64,000 nt of DNA, taken from Brevundimonas sp. Lineage in GTDB: Bacteria > Pseudomonadota > Alphaproteobacteria > Caulobacterales > Caulobacteraceae. The stretch spans positions 178,593 to 242,592 of the forward strand of contig NZ_JAUXQZ010000044.1 in the NCBI RefSeq assembly GCF_030682035.1. Direction: 5' to 3'. The number at the start of each line of letters is the position of its first letter. The first letter of the stretch is position 1. The notes beneath the pieces were generated by a model. It was not told where the DNA came from, ran no database searches, and worked only from the letters and a program-made list of their open reading frames with translations. Of this stretch, positions 9,340-17,442 are shown piece after piece. The translations under genes and the position numbers were made by a program.

Positions 9340-12300
9340 ATGAGCGCGTTCGGGGATTTTTTTCGGATTTTCAACATAGGCGCCGCCGTGTCTCAGCGGG
9401 GCCGTATGCTGTCGCGTCCGCCGGAGGCGTCGCCGAAAGGCGACCGGAACGATGAGGACGAAGCCCGGTTTCGCCTGGTCGCCGACAACATCCCCAACCT
9501 CGCCTGGATGGCCGAGCCGGACGGCGCGATCTACTGGTACAATCAACGTTGGCACGCCTACACCGGCACCACCCCAGAGCAGATGGCGGGCTGGGGGTGG
9601 CAGGCCGTGCACGATCCAGCGATGGTGGATGGGGTCACCGCGCGATTCAAAAAGGCGATCGAGAGCGGCGAACCGTGGGAGGACATCTTTCCCCTGCGCA
9701 GCGGCGCCGGGGAATGGCGCTGGTTCCTGTCCCGCGCCATGCCCGTGCGCGACGAGGCCGGACGGATCGTGCGCTGGTTCGGCACCAACACCGACATCAC
9801 CGAACAGCGCGCGGCCCAGGCGGCCCTGGCCGAAAGCAACGCCCGCTTCCAGCTGATGGCGGACACGGCCCCCTCCCCGGTCTGGATGACCAATGCGGAG
9901 GCCGAGGTGGAGTTCGTGAACGCCGCCCTGGTCGAATACTATGGGCGGCCCGCGGACCAGATGCTTGGTCACCTCTGGAAGCAGGCCATCCATCCCGAGG
10001 ATCAGTCCGGGGTCGAGTCGGCCATGGCGGCGGCTCGGCCGCAGCGCCTGCCCTACGGTTTCGACGCGCGATTCCAGCATGCCGGCGGCAGCTGGCGGTG
10101 GATGCGGATTTCGGTCAATCCCCGCTTCAACAGCGACGGCGTGTTCCTCGGCTATGTCGGCATGGCCTTCGACATCTCCGAGACGCGCGAGGCCCTGGAC
10201 GCCCTCGAGAAGCAGGAGCGGCGGCAGTCCTTCCTGCTGGCCCTGACGGATCGCCTGCGCGAGCTGACGTCGTCTGACGCGGTAATCCTGGAGGTGGAAC
10301 GCGCCCTTGGCCTCGAACTCGGCGCTGACCGGGTCGGCTATGGCGAAGTCGATCAGGAACGCGGCCTGGTCTCCATGACCCGCGACTGGACGGCCGGCGT
10401 GGTCAGCGCCCAAGGCGAATTCAGTCTCGAGGAACTCGGCGCCGACCTTATCACGGATCTGGCCGAAGGCCGGTTGATCCAGATCGCCGATGTGCAACAG
10501 GATCCGCGCACCCGCGACGCGTTGGAGGTTTTCGAACGTCTGGAAACCCGCGCCCTGATGCGTGCGCCGGTGATCCGCAGCGGCAGCTTGCGCGCCTTCC
10601 TCTACGCCCACAGTTCCGGGGTCCGCGAATGGACCGCGACGGAGACCGCCCTGCTGCAAGAGGTCGCCGACCGGACCTGGACCGAGATCGAACGCACGCG
10701 CGCCGAGGCCGAGGTACGCGAGAGCGAGCAACGCTTCCGCGCCATCGCCGATACTGCCCCGGTGCTGATCTGGGTGACCCAGCAGGATCGCACCCGCGCC
10801 TTCGTCAATCAGGCCTATGTCGCCTACAACGGCGGCGCCTATGAAGAGGCGCGCCTGGCGGACTGGCGGACCGTCATCCATCCCGACGATCACGAGCGCG
10901 TCCTCCAGGAGTCCCTGGCCGGAGAGGCCTCGGCCCGACCCTTTTCCATGGAAGCCCGGTATCTGCGCCACGATGGCGAGTACCGCTGGTTGAAGTCGTT
11001 CTCGCGGCCCCGGATGGGAGGCGACAACGAGGTGATCGGCTTTGTCGGCGTGGCCTTCGACGTCACCGACATTCGCGAAACCGCCGCCGACCTGGTCGCG
11101 GCCGCGGCCGAGCGCGACGCCATCCTCGGCCAGTTGGCGGAGGGCGTCATCGTGACCGACCCGGACGGGCGGATCACCTTCGTCAATGACGCGGCGGTCC
11201 GGCTGCACGGCGTCGAGCGTCTGGACGTCGGCCCCGACGACTATTCCGGGACCTATCATCTGTTCACCGAAGACGGCCGCCCCTACCCGCCGCACGAACT
11301 GCCGCTGGCGCGCGCGGTGATGAACGGCGAGACGGTTCTGAACGCGCGCTGGCGCATTTGCCGACCCGACGGCTCCGAAGTCCTCGCCGTCGGCAACGCC
11401 CGGCCTGTTTTCAATCCCGACGGCAGTCGGATCGGCGCGGTGCTGACTCTGCGCGACGACACTGCCCGGGTCGAGGCCGAGAACCGGCTGGCCGAGTCAG
11501 AGACCCGGTTCCGCACCATCGCCAACAGTGCGCCCGTGCAGATATGGATGACCGACCCGGAGGGCGATCTCGCCTTCGCCAACCGCAGCTACAAGACCTT
11601 CTTCGATGTCGGCGACGATGATCTGGCCTCGAGCTGGCGCAACACTGTGGCCACCCTCGACCGGGGGGGTGACCACCAGACGTTCGTGCAGACCGTGGAG
11701 GCACGGGATCGCTACCAGCACACGATGCTGGTGCAGCATCCGCGGCTGGGCACCCGCTGGCTTCGCTGCGAGGGCATTCCACGCTTTGACGCGGCCGGCG
11801 TCTTCCAGGGCTACGTCGGCGCCAACAGCGACGTCACCGAGGCCAAGCGGGCCGAAGAGGATCTGAAGCGGATCAACGAGCTGCTCGAGGAGCGGGTCGG
11901 TGAGGCGCTGGCGGAAAAGGCCAAGGCCGAGGCGGACTTGATGCACGCGCAGCGGATGGAGGCCGTCGGCCGTCTGACCGGCGGCGTGGCGCACGACTTC
12001 AACAATCTGCTGACGGTGGTGATCGGCGCTCTGGACATCATGCTGCGCTCGCCCAACGACGCGGCCAAACGTCAGAAGCTGGGCGAAGCAGCGCTGGCGG
12101 CGGCGCGGCGCGGCGAAGGTCTCACCCATCAATTGCTGGCCTTCTCGCGCCGTCAGGCCCTGCGGCCCGAAGCCCTCGATCTCAACGTCCAGATCCGCGA
12201 GAGCGAGCCCCTGCTGCGCCGGGCCGTCGGCGAGGCGGTGGAGTTCAAACTCAAGCTCCGGCGCGGCGGGGCGCGGGTCAGCGTCGATCCCTCGCAATTC

Positions 12301-13056
12301 GAGGCCGCCCTGCTGAACCTGGTCGTCAACGCCCGCGACGCGGTCGGCGACAAGGGCCGGATCACGGTCCAGACGCTGGCCTGCACCGTCGATGCGGGCC
12401 AGGTCACTGACCTCGCGGCGGGGGAGTACGTCTGCGTCACCGTCTCCGACAACGGCGTGGGCATGGCGCCCGAAGTGGTCGCCCGGGTGTTCGAGCCCTT
12501 CTTCACCACGAAGGCCGTGGGAAAGGGGACCGGACTGGGCTTGAGTCAGGTCTATGGCTTCGCCCGCCAGAGCGGCGGGGCCGCCCAGATCTCATCCACG
12601 GTCGGCCTCGGAACCGAGATCAAACTGTTTCTGCCGCCCCAGGACGAGGCCGCCGGTGTCGCCGCCGACGCCGGATCCGAAGCGGCCCCGCCGATGGCCG
12701 CAGGCCGTCGCCTGTTGCTGGTCGAAGACGACGTTAGCGTCACCGTTGTAGCGCTGGAGCTGTTGGAAGGCCTGGGGCTCGAGGTGCGCGCTGTCGAGAC
12801 CGCGCCGCAGGCGCTGGACCTGTTGAAACGCGAAAAATTCGACATGATGCTGAGCGACGTGGTCATGCCCGGCGGCATGACCGGCATCGAACTGGCGCGT
12901 AAATGCGGACGCGACTACCCCGACATGCGGGTGGTGCTGACTTCGGGCTATGCTGGCGAGGATGTGGACGCGGCCCTGGCCGACGCGCCCTGGCCGTTCC
13001 TGCGCAAGCCATACTCGGGCGAGCAACTGGCGCGGGTCCTGGGCGAACTCAACTAA
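9340..13056 (+). CDS. Multi-PAS/GAF hybrid sensor histidine kinase with C-terminal receiver
   Basis: This 1238-aa protein appears soluble. Approximate domain order is PAS 40-160, PAS 162-285, GAF 300-450, PAS 457-580, PAS 590-710, PAS 715-835, short coiled coil, HisKA with H885 in GGVAHDFNN, HATPase 982-1097 (GLGLSQVYGF), receiver 1124-1236 with D1173 in MLSDVVMP and the lysine in FLRKPYSG. The start at ATG 9340 follows a GGGGG ribosome binding site; the frame is open upstream, but an earlier start would run into the divergent hydrolase gene. The receiver allows intramolecular phosphotransfer. No output gene lies nearby, so the pathway is unknown. Confidence 0.92.
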   Translation: MSAFGDFFRIFNIGAAVSQRGRMLSRPPEASPKGDRNDEDEARFRLVADNIPNLAWMAEPDGAIYWYNQRWHAYTGTTPEQMAGWGWQAVHDPAMVDGVTARFKKAIESGEPWEDIFPLRSGAGEWRWFLSRAMPVRDEAGRIVRWFGTNTDITEQRAAQAALAESNARFQLMADTAPSPVWMTNAEAEVEFVNAALVEYYGRPADQMLGHLWKQAIHPEDQSGVESAMAAARPQRLPYGFDARFQHAGGSWRWMRISVNPRFNSDGVFLGYVGMAFDISETREALDALEKQERRQSFLLALTDRLRELTSSDAVILEVERALGLELGADRVGYGEVDQERGLVSMTRDWTAGVVSAQGEFSLEELGADLITDLAEGRLIQIADVQQDPRTRDALEVFERLETRALMRAPVIRSGSLRAFLYAHSSGVREWTATETALLQEVADRTWTEIERTRAEAEVRESEQRFRAIADTAPVLIWVTQQDRTRAFVNQAYVAYNGGAYEEARLADWRTVIHPDDHERVLQESLAGEASARPFSMEARYLRHDGEYRWLKSFSRPRMGGDNEVIGFVGVAFDVTDIRETAADLVAAAAERDAILGQLAEGVIVTDPDGRITFVNDAAVRLHGVERLDVGPDDYSGTYHLFTEDGRPYPPHELPLARAVMNGETVLNARWRICRPDGSEVLAVGNARPVFNPDGSRIGAVLTLRDDTARVEAENRLAESETRFRTIANSAPVQIWMTDPEGDLAFANRSYKTFFDVGDDDLASSWRNTVATLDRGGDHQTFVQTVEARDRYQHTMLVQHPRLGTRWLRCEGIPRFDAAGVFQGYVGANSDVTEAKRAEEDLKRINELLEERVGEALAEKAKAEADLMHAQRMEAVGRLTGGVAHDFNNLLTVVIGALDIMLRSPNDAAKRQKLGEAALAAARRGEGLTHQLLAFSRRQALRPEALDLNVQIRESEPLLRRAVGEAVEFKLKLRRGGARVSVDPSQFEAALLNLVVNARDAVGDKGRITVQTLACTVDAGQVTDLAAGEYVCVTVSDNGVGMAPEVVARVFEPFFTTKAVGKGTGLGLSQVYGFARQSGGAAQISSTVGLGTEIKLFLPPQDEAAGVAADAGSEAAPPMAAGRRLLLVEDDVSVTVVALELLEGLGLEVRAVETAPQALDLLKREKFDMMLSDVVMPGGMTGIELARKCGRDYPDMRVVLTSGYAGEDVDAALADAPWPFLRKPYSGEQLARVLGELN

Positions 13057-13110
13057 GGACAAACCTCATTTGAGTTGAGGCGACTTCTGCTCCCTCGCCC
13101 CAGAGCAAGC

Positions 13111-13309
13111 TGGTTCATCACAAAGGGCACAACGGGGTCACAAAGGACACGACGGGTTCTGAGAGGATGACAGAGCCGCGCCAAAGCCTTGATCAATGAA
13201 TGCGGCGAACGCCGCGATCAGATGACATGCGGAGGAACGCACGGGCCAGGACGCATCCCCGGTCCCGTCGTGTCCTTTGTGACCCCGTTGTGCCCTTTGT
13301 GATGAACCA
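13111..13309. repeat. 199-bp element with 46-bp perfect terminal inverted repeats
   Basis: The left arm 13111-13156 and right arm 13264-13309 are exact reverse complements over 46 bases, separated by 107 bp. Each arm contains two near-identical 19-base units in tandem, of the form TCACAAAGGRCACRACGGG, so the element carries four copies of one unit. The spacer has a smaller hairpin, GCGGCG-AA-CGCCGC, around 13202-13215. There is no coding capacity. It fills most of the 352-bp gap after the hybrid kinase gene. It could be a miniature transposable or REP-like element, or encode a long hairpin RNA; the sequence alone does not decide. Confidence 0.85.
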
Positions 13310-13408
13310 TCCGGCCGCCGACATCGCCCGGAGCGGCACCCCGCCAGCCTGGATCGTCTCAGCGGCCGAATAGTCCAGGGCCGGCGATCCGGCCGCTGTC
13401 TGGGGGAA

Positions 13409-13771
13409 TCAGCGTGTGCGCGCCTTGCGGGCGGCGTAACGGGCGTCGCGCGCCACCTTCTGCTCGGCCTTGGTCAGGGCCTTGCGTTCCTTGCGGGCCC
13501 CGCGGCGTTCGGCTTCCGACTCTTCCTCGGCCACCCGGGCGGCTTCGGCGCGGATAGCCTCCTGGTCCGCTTTCTGACGGCGCAGCTCGGCCTTGGCCAG
13601 TTCGTGCTGCTGGCGCAGCGCCTCCTTCTCGGCGGCGCGCTTGGCGGCCAGCTTGTCGAATTCGGGGTCGGGGGCGGCGGCCTTGGGCTTGAACCGGGCG
13701 AGCAGGGCCTTCTTGGCTTCCTGCTGGGTGGAAATGCGGTCCGAGAAGCCGGTCTGTTTCAGATCTCTCAT
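13409..13771 (-). CDS. Coiled-coil protein, DUF6481 family
   Basis: This 120-aa, very charged protein opens with MRDLKQTGFSDRISTQQEAKKALLARFKP, the N-terminus I associate with the DUF6481 family of alphaproteobacteria. Residues 35-115 are a continuous Ala/Glu/Arg/Lys-rich helix, likely coiled coil. There are no cysteines, no membrane segment and no signal peptide. The function is not known; a nucleic-acid or ribosome-associated role would fit the charge but is only inference. It is the last gene of a minus-strand pair with the lipoprotein gene 160 bp upstream. Confidence 0.75.
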   Translation of the reverse strand: MRDLKQTGFSDRISTQQEAKKALLARFKPKAAAPDPEFDKLAAKRAAEKEALRQQHELAKAELRRQKADQEAIRAEAARVAEEESEAERRGARKERKALTKAEQKVARDARYAARKARTR

Positions 13772-13921
13772 GCGGAGGGCGTCGATGTCCTTGATCGTTT
13801 ATGGATGCGCTGGAACGCGGCGGGCGCTTTCGCAGCGCAGCCCGGCGCGTCGCTAACCCGATATGGGCGCGAAAATCAAGATCGCGAGGCGGCTTCGAGC
13901 GCCGCCCCGCACCCATGATGC

Positions 13922-13942
13922 GAAAAAAGCCTCAGTCAGGCT
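13922..13942 (-). terminator. Rho-independent terminator of the glycine-zipper gene
   Basis: On the minus strand AGCCT-GACTG-AGGCT forms a 5-bp stem followed directly by six T residues. The hairpin starts inside the last codons of the upstream gene and spans its TGA stop, an economical arrangement seen in compact genomes. The stem is short, so efficiency may be modest. Confidence 0.55.
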
Positions 13943-14120
13943 CGTTATTGGCCTTGCCGACCACGGCGCCCGCGGCTCCGCCCACCGCCGCGCCGACCGG
14001 GCCGGCCACGACGGCGCCGGCGATGGCGCCGGTCGCCGCCCTCTGTTGGACGGTCTGGCCGCAGGCCGCGGCGGTGAGCGCCGACAAGGCGACTGCGAGG
14101 GTGATGGCGGTGCGGTTCAT
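13932..14120 (-). CDS. Small glycine-zipper lipoprotein-like protein
   Basis: This 62-aa protein has AAGGA eight bases before ATG 14120. The N-terminus (MNRTAITLAVALSALTAAAC) is a signal sequence ending in a lipobox-like TAAAC; the -3 position is Ala rather than Leu, so lipidation is probable but not certain. The mature part is a YMGG/OmpA-type glycine zipper (ATGAIAGAVVAGPVGAAVGGAAGAVVG in outline) expected to insert in a membrane. Proteins of this kind are common small outer-membrane-associated lipoproteins with no known function. Confidence 0.7.
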   Translation of the reverse strand: MNRTAITLAVALSALTAAACGQTVQQRAATGAIAGAVVAGPVGAAVGGAAGAVVGKANNEPD

Positions 14121-14584
14121 GGTGGTGATCCTTCAAATGGCGGAGCTTCAACGCTGGCCGCTTCCGCCGGTTCCGGCTCGCCGTGGCAAGTCAATGGCCA
14201 TTTAAGGGCCGTATGGAAGACAATAGTGCAGTCCTCCTTCAATCCGCCAGATGGATTGTGACACTCGGTCCGTGTTGTCCCTGTGGTGCGAAATACAGTA
14301 ACAACGCCATTCACTCGGCATGACTATACGATTGGTCGGACCTGTTAACTTCACGATGCCTGTGGCGATGCCCGCGATGTTGCGCCGCACAGCAATCTTG
14401 CGAATCAACCACATTGGCGCCACAAACGGCTGGCTTAAGGCGCGTCCTCGATAGCTGGCCCATTCGCTGACCATCGATCTACCGCAAGCGGATCGCGACG
14501 CCGATCTCCAGGGATTGGAGAGGGTCGCCCGGTTGCGAGACTACCCGGGGGCGGCATTGCGCCCTGCCGTACAGGACTGAGCCC
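14121..14584. other. 464-bp gene-free divergent intergenic region
   Basis: This region lies between the glycine-zipper gene (minus) and the second SleB-like gene (plus), so it should carry both promoters. I see a perfect 6-bp-arm inverted repeat, CAATCC-N7-GGATTG, at 14240-14258, a GTTAAC near 14345 and a CTTAAG near 14432. I cannot assign a specific regulator. The short frames present do not look like protein. Confidence 0.4.
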
Positions 14585-15673
14585 TTGCTGAAAGCCCCGC
14601 AAACGCGTGTGAACGCTCCTGTTGATCGTGCGGCCCGGATTCGGCCCGGATCGGCGGCGGCGGCGTTCGGCGCATTGGTGGGTCTGGCGGTCGGCTGCGC
14701 CTGGCTGGGCGGTACGGCGGCCAGGGCTACGACCGTGCGGGCCCAGGCTGAACGCATTGAAGGCGCGACCGCGGCGGGTTTCACCGAGGAAGCGCTTGCG
14801 GCGGCCGCCGGCGGTCTGGACGAAAGCGCCCTGACCATCGCCCGTCGGCATGATCCCTATACCGTGGCCGGCGGCGCCCAGCGCGACCGTCAGGCCGAGC
14901 TCCTGACCGCCCGTCTGGAACAGCTGCGCGGCCAACCCGCGGACGCCAACCTGCGCCGTGTCAATCTGACCGGCCCGGTTGCGGCCCTGCCCTTCCGGCT
15001 CGGCAGCGCGCTTGACGCCTCACGCGATCTCGATTGCCTGACCCAGGCCGCCTATTACGAAGCCCGCGGCGAGGGCCGCGACGGCATGCGCGCCGTGACG
15101 CAGGTGGTGCTGAACCGCGTGCGCCATCCGGCCTTCCCCAAGAGTGTCTGCGGCGTGGTCTTCCAGGGCGCGGGGCGCCGCACCGGCTGCCAGTTCAGCT
15201 TCACCTGCGACGGTTCGATGCGCGGCCGGGTCAACCGCGCCGCCTGGGACCGGGCCCGCGAGGTCGCCTCCAGCGCCCTGTCCGGCGCCGTCTACGGCGC
15301 GGTGGGCAACGCCACCCATTTCCACACCACCGGCGTCTCGCCCGGCTGGCGCAACTCGCTCGTGCGCGTCGGCCAGGTCGGCGACCACCTGTTCTATCGC
15401 TTCGGCGGCCGGTCCGGCTCGCGCGGGGCCTTCTCCTACGCCGCCCGTCCGTCGGGCGAGATGGACAGCCCGCGACTGATTCAGGCCAGCCTGGACCCGA
15501 CGGGTCCGATGCTCGAAGCGGGCGCGGTCGCCTATAATATGCTGGTCCCCCAGGAAGCTGACACTGACGCCGGCGCGCCTGCCCCGGCGATCGCGGCGCC
15601 GGCTCCCGCCGCCGTGACGACCACGCCGGTCTCCACGGCCGACGCGCCGGTCCAGACCGCTCCGATCGCCTGA
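14585..15673 (+). CDS. Cell wall hydrolase, SleB-like (second copy)
   Basis: This 362-aa protein starts at TTG 14585 with AGGA nine bases upstream; GTG 14609 is an alternative. A single hydrophobic segment at about residues 25-48 should anchor or export it. The Hydrolase_2 domain, about 145-265, has CLTQAAYYEARGEG with the predicted catalytic Glu, NRVRHPAFPKSVCGVVF, CQFSFTCDG and THFHTTGVSPGW. The tail from about 305 is Ala/Pro/Thr-rich and probably disordered. It closely parallels the paralogue at 7886-9082 in the catalytic domain but not outside it, suggesting different sites or timing of peptidoglycan cleavage. Confidence 0.88.
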   Translation: MLKAPQTRVNAPVDRAARIRPGSAAAAFGALVGLAVGCAWLGGTAARATTVRAQAERIEGATAAGFTEEALAAAAGGLDESALTIARRHDPYTVAGGAQRDRQAELLTARLEQLRGQPADANLRRVNLTGPVAALPFRLGSALDASRDLDCLTQAAYYEARGEGRDGMRAVTQVVLNRVRHPAFPKSVCGVVFQGAGRRTGCQFSFTCDGSMRGRVNRAAWDRAREVASSALSGAVYGAVGNATHFHTTGVSPGWRNSLVRVGQVGDHLFYRFGGRSGSRGAFSYAARPSGEMDSPRLIQASLDPTGPMLEAGAVAYNMLVPQEADTDAGAPAPAIAAPAPAAVTTTPVSTADAPVQTAPIA

Positions 15674-15703
15674 TTCAGTCCGACGGCGCGGCCGCGTGCC
15701 GGA

Positions 15704-15919
15704 TCAGCGGTCCTGAACCTTCCACTGGTTCGTGAGATTCTGCTTCAGATTGCCGAACCGGCCCTGGGTGTCGAGGTTGACGTCCGAGTCGCCCGGCTGC
15801 CCGGTCTGAATTTCGGTCTCGAGATCACGCCGGTCGCTGTCGGCGGCGTCCTCGACCGCCTGCCCGCCCTTGTCGGCGTAGCTGCGTTGCTCCTTGGGAA
15901 TCCGGGGGGCGCGGGTCAT
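15704..15919 (-). CDS. Small hydrophilic hypothetical protein (71 aa)
   Basis: A near-consensus GGAAGGAG lies about six bases before ATG 15919, which strongly supports expression. The product is very polar and Asp/Gln-rich (MTRAPRIPKEQRSYADKGG..., ending NLKQNLTNQWKVQDR) with no cysteine, membrane segment or signal peptide. It looks intrinsically disordered. I associate proteins starting PRIPKEQRS with small conserved hypothetical families of Caulobacterales and Sphingomonads, but I cannot name one. It is downstream of nadC on the same strand, 68 bp away. Confidence 0.65.
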   Translation of the reverse strand: MTRAPRIPKEQRSYADKGGQAVEDAADSDRRDLETEIQTGQPGDSDVNLDTQGRFGNLKQNLTNQWKVQDR

Positions 15920-15987
15920 CGAAGTCTCCTTCCGTGACTCCCTGAACCCGCCGCATCGCCGTCCTGTTCCGAAACGGCGTTCGCTGG

Positions 15988-16830
15988 TCAGCCAGGCGTG
16001 GCGTCCAGTCCCACGTCCAGCGCCGGCGCCGAATGGGTCAGGGCGCCGACCGAGATCACGTCTACGCCCGTCTCCGCTATGCCGCGCACCGTCTCCAGAT
16101 TGACCCCGCCCGAGGCCTCCAGCGTGATCCGCCCGGCCGTGCGGGCCACGGCCTCGCGCAGCATCGGCAGGGTGAAATTGTCCAGCATGATCACGTCCGG
16201 CGCGGCGGCCAGCGCCTCGTCCAGCTGATCCAGCCCGTCGACTTCGACCTCGACCTTCATCAGGTGGCCGACGGCTGCACGCGCCCGTCGGACGGCCTCG
16301 CCCACGCCGCCGCAGACGGCGACATGGTTGTCCTTGATCAGGATGGCGTCATCCAGTCCGAAGCGGTGATTGACCCCGCCGCCGCACAGCACCGCATGCT
16401 TCTCCAGCGCGCGCAGGCCGGGGGTGGTCTTGCGCGTGTCGGCGATCCGCGCCTTCGTGCCGGCGACCGCCTCGACATAGGCCCGCGTCAGGGTAGCGAT
16501 CCCGCACAGCCGCCCCAGCAGGTTCAGCGCCGTCCGCTCGGCCGCAAGGAAGGCGCGGGCGTCCGCTTCGACCTCGGCCAGAACCGCTCCCGCCGCGAAG
16601 GCGTCGCCGTCGCGCAGCTTCAGATCGATCGACGCCTTCGGGTCCATCGCCAGCACGGCCAGCCGCACGCAGTCGATGCCCGCCAGCACCCCCGCCTTGC
16701 GCGCCGCGAACACCGCCCGCATCCGCGCGCCTTCGGGGATGCAGGCCCGGCTGGTGACGTCGCCCGCCCGGCCCAGATCCTCGGCCAGCGCCGCGCGCAC
16801 CACGGGTTCAATCAGAATGTCAGGGAGCAT
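15988..16830 (-). CDS. nadC: Nicotinate-nucleotide pyrophosphorylase (carboxylating), quinolinate phosphoribosyltransferase
   Basis: NadC condenses quinolinate with PRPP and decarboxylates it to nicotinate mononucleotide, the third step of de novo NAD synthesis. The 280-aa protein is the usual length. It has EDLGRAGDVTS near the N-terminus, the signature RIADTRKTTPGLRALEKHAVLCGGG, KDNH, and a TIM-barrel-like end, EASGGVNLETVRGIAETGVDVISVGALTHS. It is the last gene of the nad operon, starting five bases after the Uma2 stop. Confidence 0.97.
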   Translation of the reverse strand: MLPDILIEPVVRAALAEDLGRAGDVTSRACIPEGARMRAVFAARKAGVLAGIDCVRLAVLAMDPKASIDLKLRDGDAFAAGAVLAEVEADARAFLAAERTALNLLGRLCGIATLTRAYVEAVAGTKARIADTRKTTPGLRALEKHAVLCGGGVNHRFGLDDAILIKDNHVAVCGGVGEAVRRARAAVGHLMKVEVEVDGLDQLDEALAAAPDVIMLDNFTLPMLREAVARTAGRITLEASGGVNLETVRGIAETGVDVISVGALTHSAPALDVGLDATPG

Positions 16831-16835
16831 GGGAG

Positions 16836-17423
16836 TCAGAACAGTTCCGCCAGATCGACGCGCACCTGATCCGAGAACAGGGGGGAGACGGCGCCTTCGC
16901 TCACGACCCTTGTATCCCCCCAGCTGCCGTCCGGACGTGGATCGCGGAAGACCCGGATCATATGGGCCTCGGGTTCGACGATCCAGAACTCGGGGATGCC
17001 GGCGCGGGCGTAGAGCGGAGACTTGATCCGCAGGTCCTTCGCCCGCGTCGAGATCGAGACCTCGACGACCAGCACGGCGTCCGACGCTTGGGCGTATTTG
17101 CGGCCGGAAAAGTTGCGAACCACGAAAACGTCCGGCTCCGGCGCGTTGTAGTCGCCGATGCGCAGCGTACCGTCGGTCCGGACACCGAACTCAGCTGTGA
17201 GTCCAGCCTCGATCAGCCTCATCCCGAGCCTGATGACCAAGTCGGCATTCGTCTTGCTGTGATCGTCGGACCCTGGAGCCATCTCGACGATCCTTCCGTC
17301 CAGCAGTTCGAGACGCGGGCCTAGCTGATTGAGTATTCCTTGTTCGAACATCTGTTCGAACCGGTCGAAATCGAACCGGAAGGCGGCCGGGCCTTCCTCC
17401 ATGCCGGGCGGGGTCGAGGTCAT
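16836..17423 (-). CDS. Uma2 family (DUF820) PD-(D/E)xK nuclease-like protein
   Basis: This 195-aa protein starts at ATG 17423, preceded by GGAG. It shows the Uma2 plan: LLDGRIVEMAPGSDDH, then a PD-(D/E)xK-type core with the Asp in EPDVFVV, Glu in VLVVEVS and Lys in DLRIKSPLYA, then GIPEFWIVEP. The predicted catalytic residues are all present. Uma2 proteins are abundant in cyanobacteria and scattered elsewhere; a nuclease role is inferred from fold and not generally proven. Unusually, it is wedged between nadB (19-bp gap) and nadC (5-bp gap) in the same direction, so it must be co-transcribed. Confidence 0.88.
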   Translation of the reverse strand: MTSTPPGMEEGPAAFRFDFDRFEQMFEQGILNQLGPRLELLDGRIVEMAPGSDDHSKTNADLVIRLGMRLIEAGLTAEFGVRTDGTLRIGDYNAPEPDVFVVRNFSGRKYAQASDAVLVVEVSISTRAKDLRIKSPLYARAGIPEFWIVEPEAHMIRVFRDPRPDGSWGDTRVVSEGAVSPLFSDQVRVDLAELF

Positions 17424-17442
17424 CGCGTTGCTCCGACCGTCA

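Noticed and set aside
9052..11295. 747-codon minus-strand open frame antisense to the hybrid kinase
   Set aside because: It is a shadow of a high-GC gene: the opposite strand has clear PAS, GAF and kinase motifs, and this frame has no domain-like sequence.
13111..13309. The inverted repeat as a Rho-independent terminator of the hybrid kinase gene
   Set aside because: A 107-base loop and no T-run make a terminator unlikely; the tandem units inside each arm point to a repeat element.
13111..13309. The four repeated units as a small CRISPR array
   Set aside because: The units are in inverted pairs with no regular spacers and no cas genes nearby.
14202..14474. 90-codon minus-strand ORF in the gene-free region before the second SleB-like gene
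   Set aside because: No ribosome binding site and no protein-like features; it ends inside a likely promoter region.
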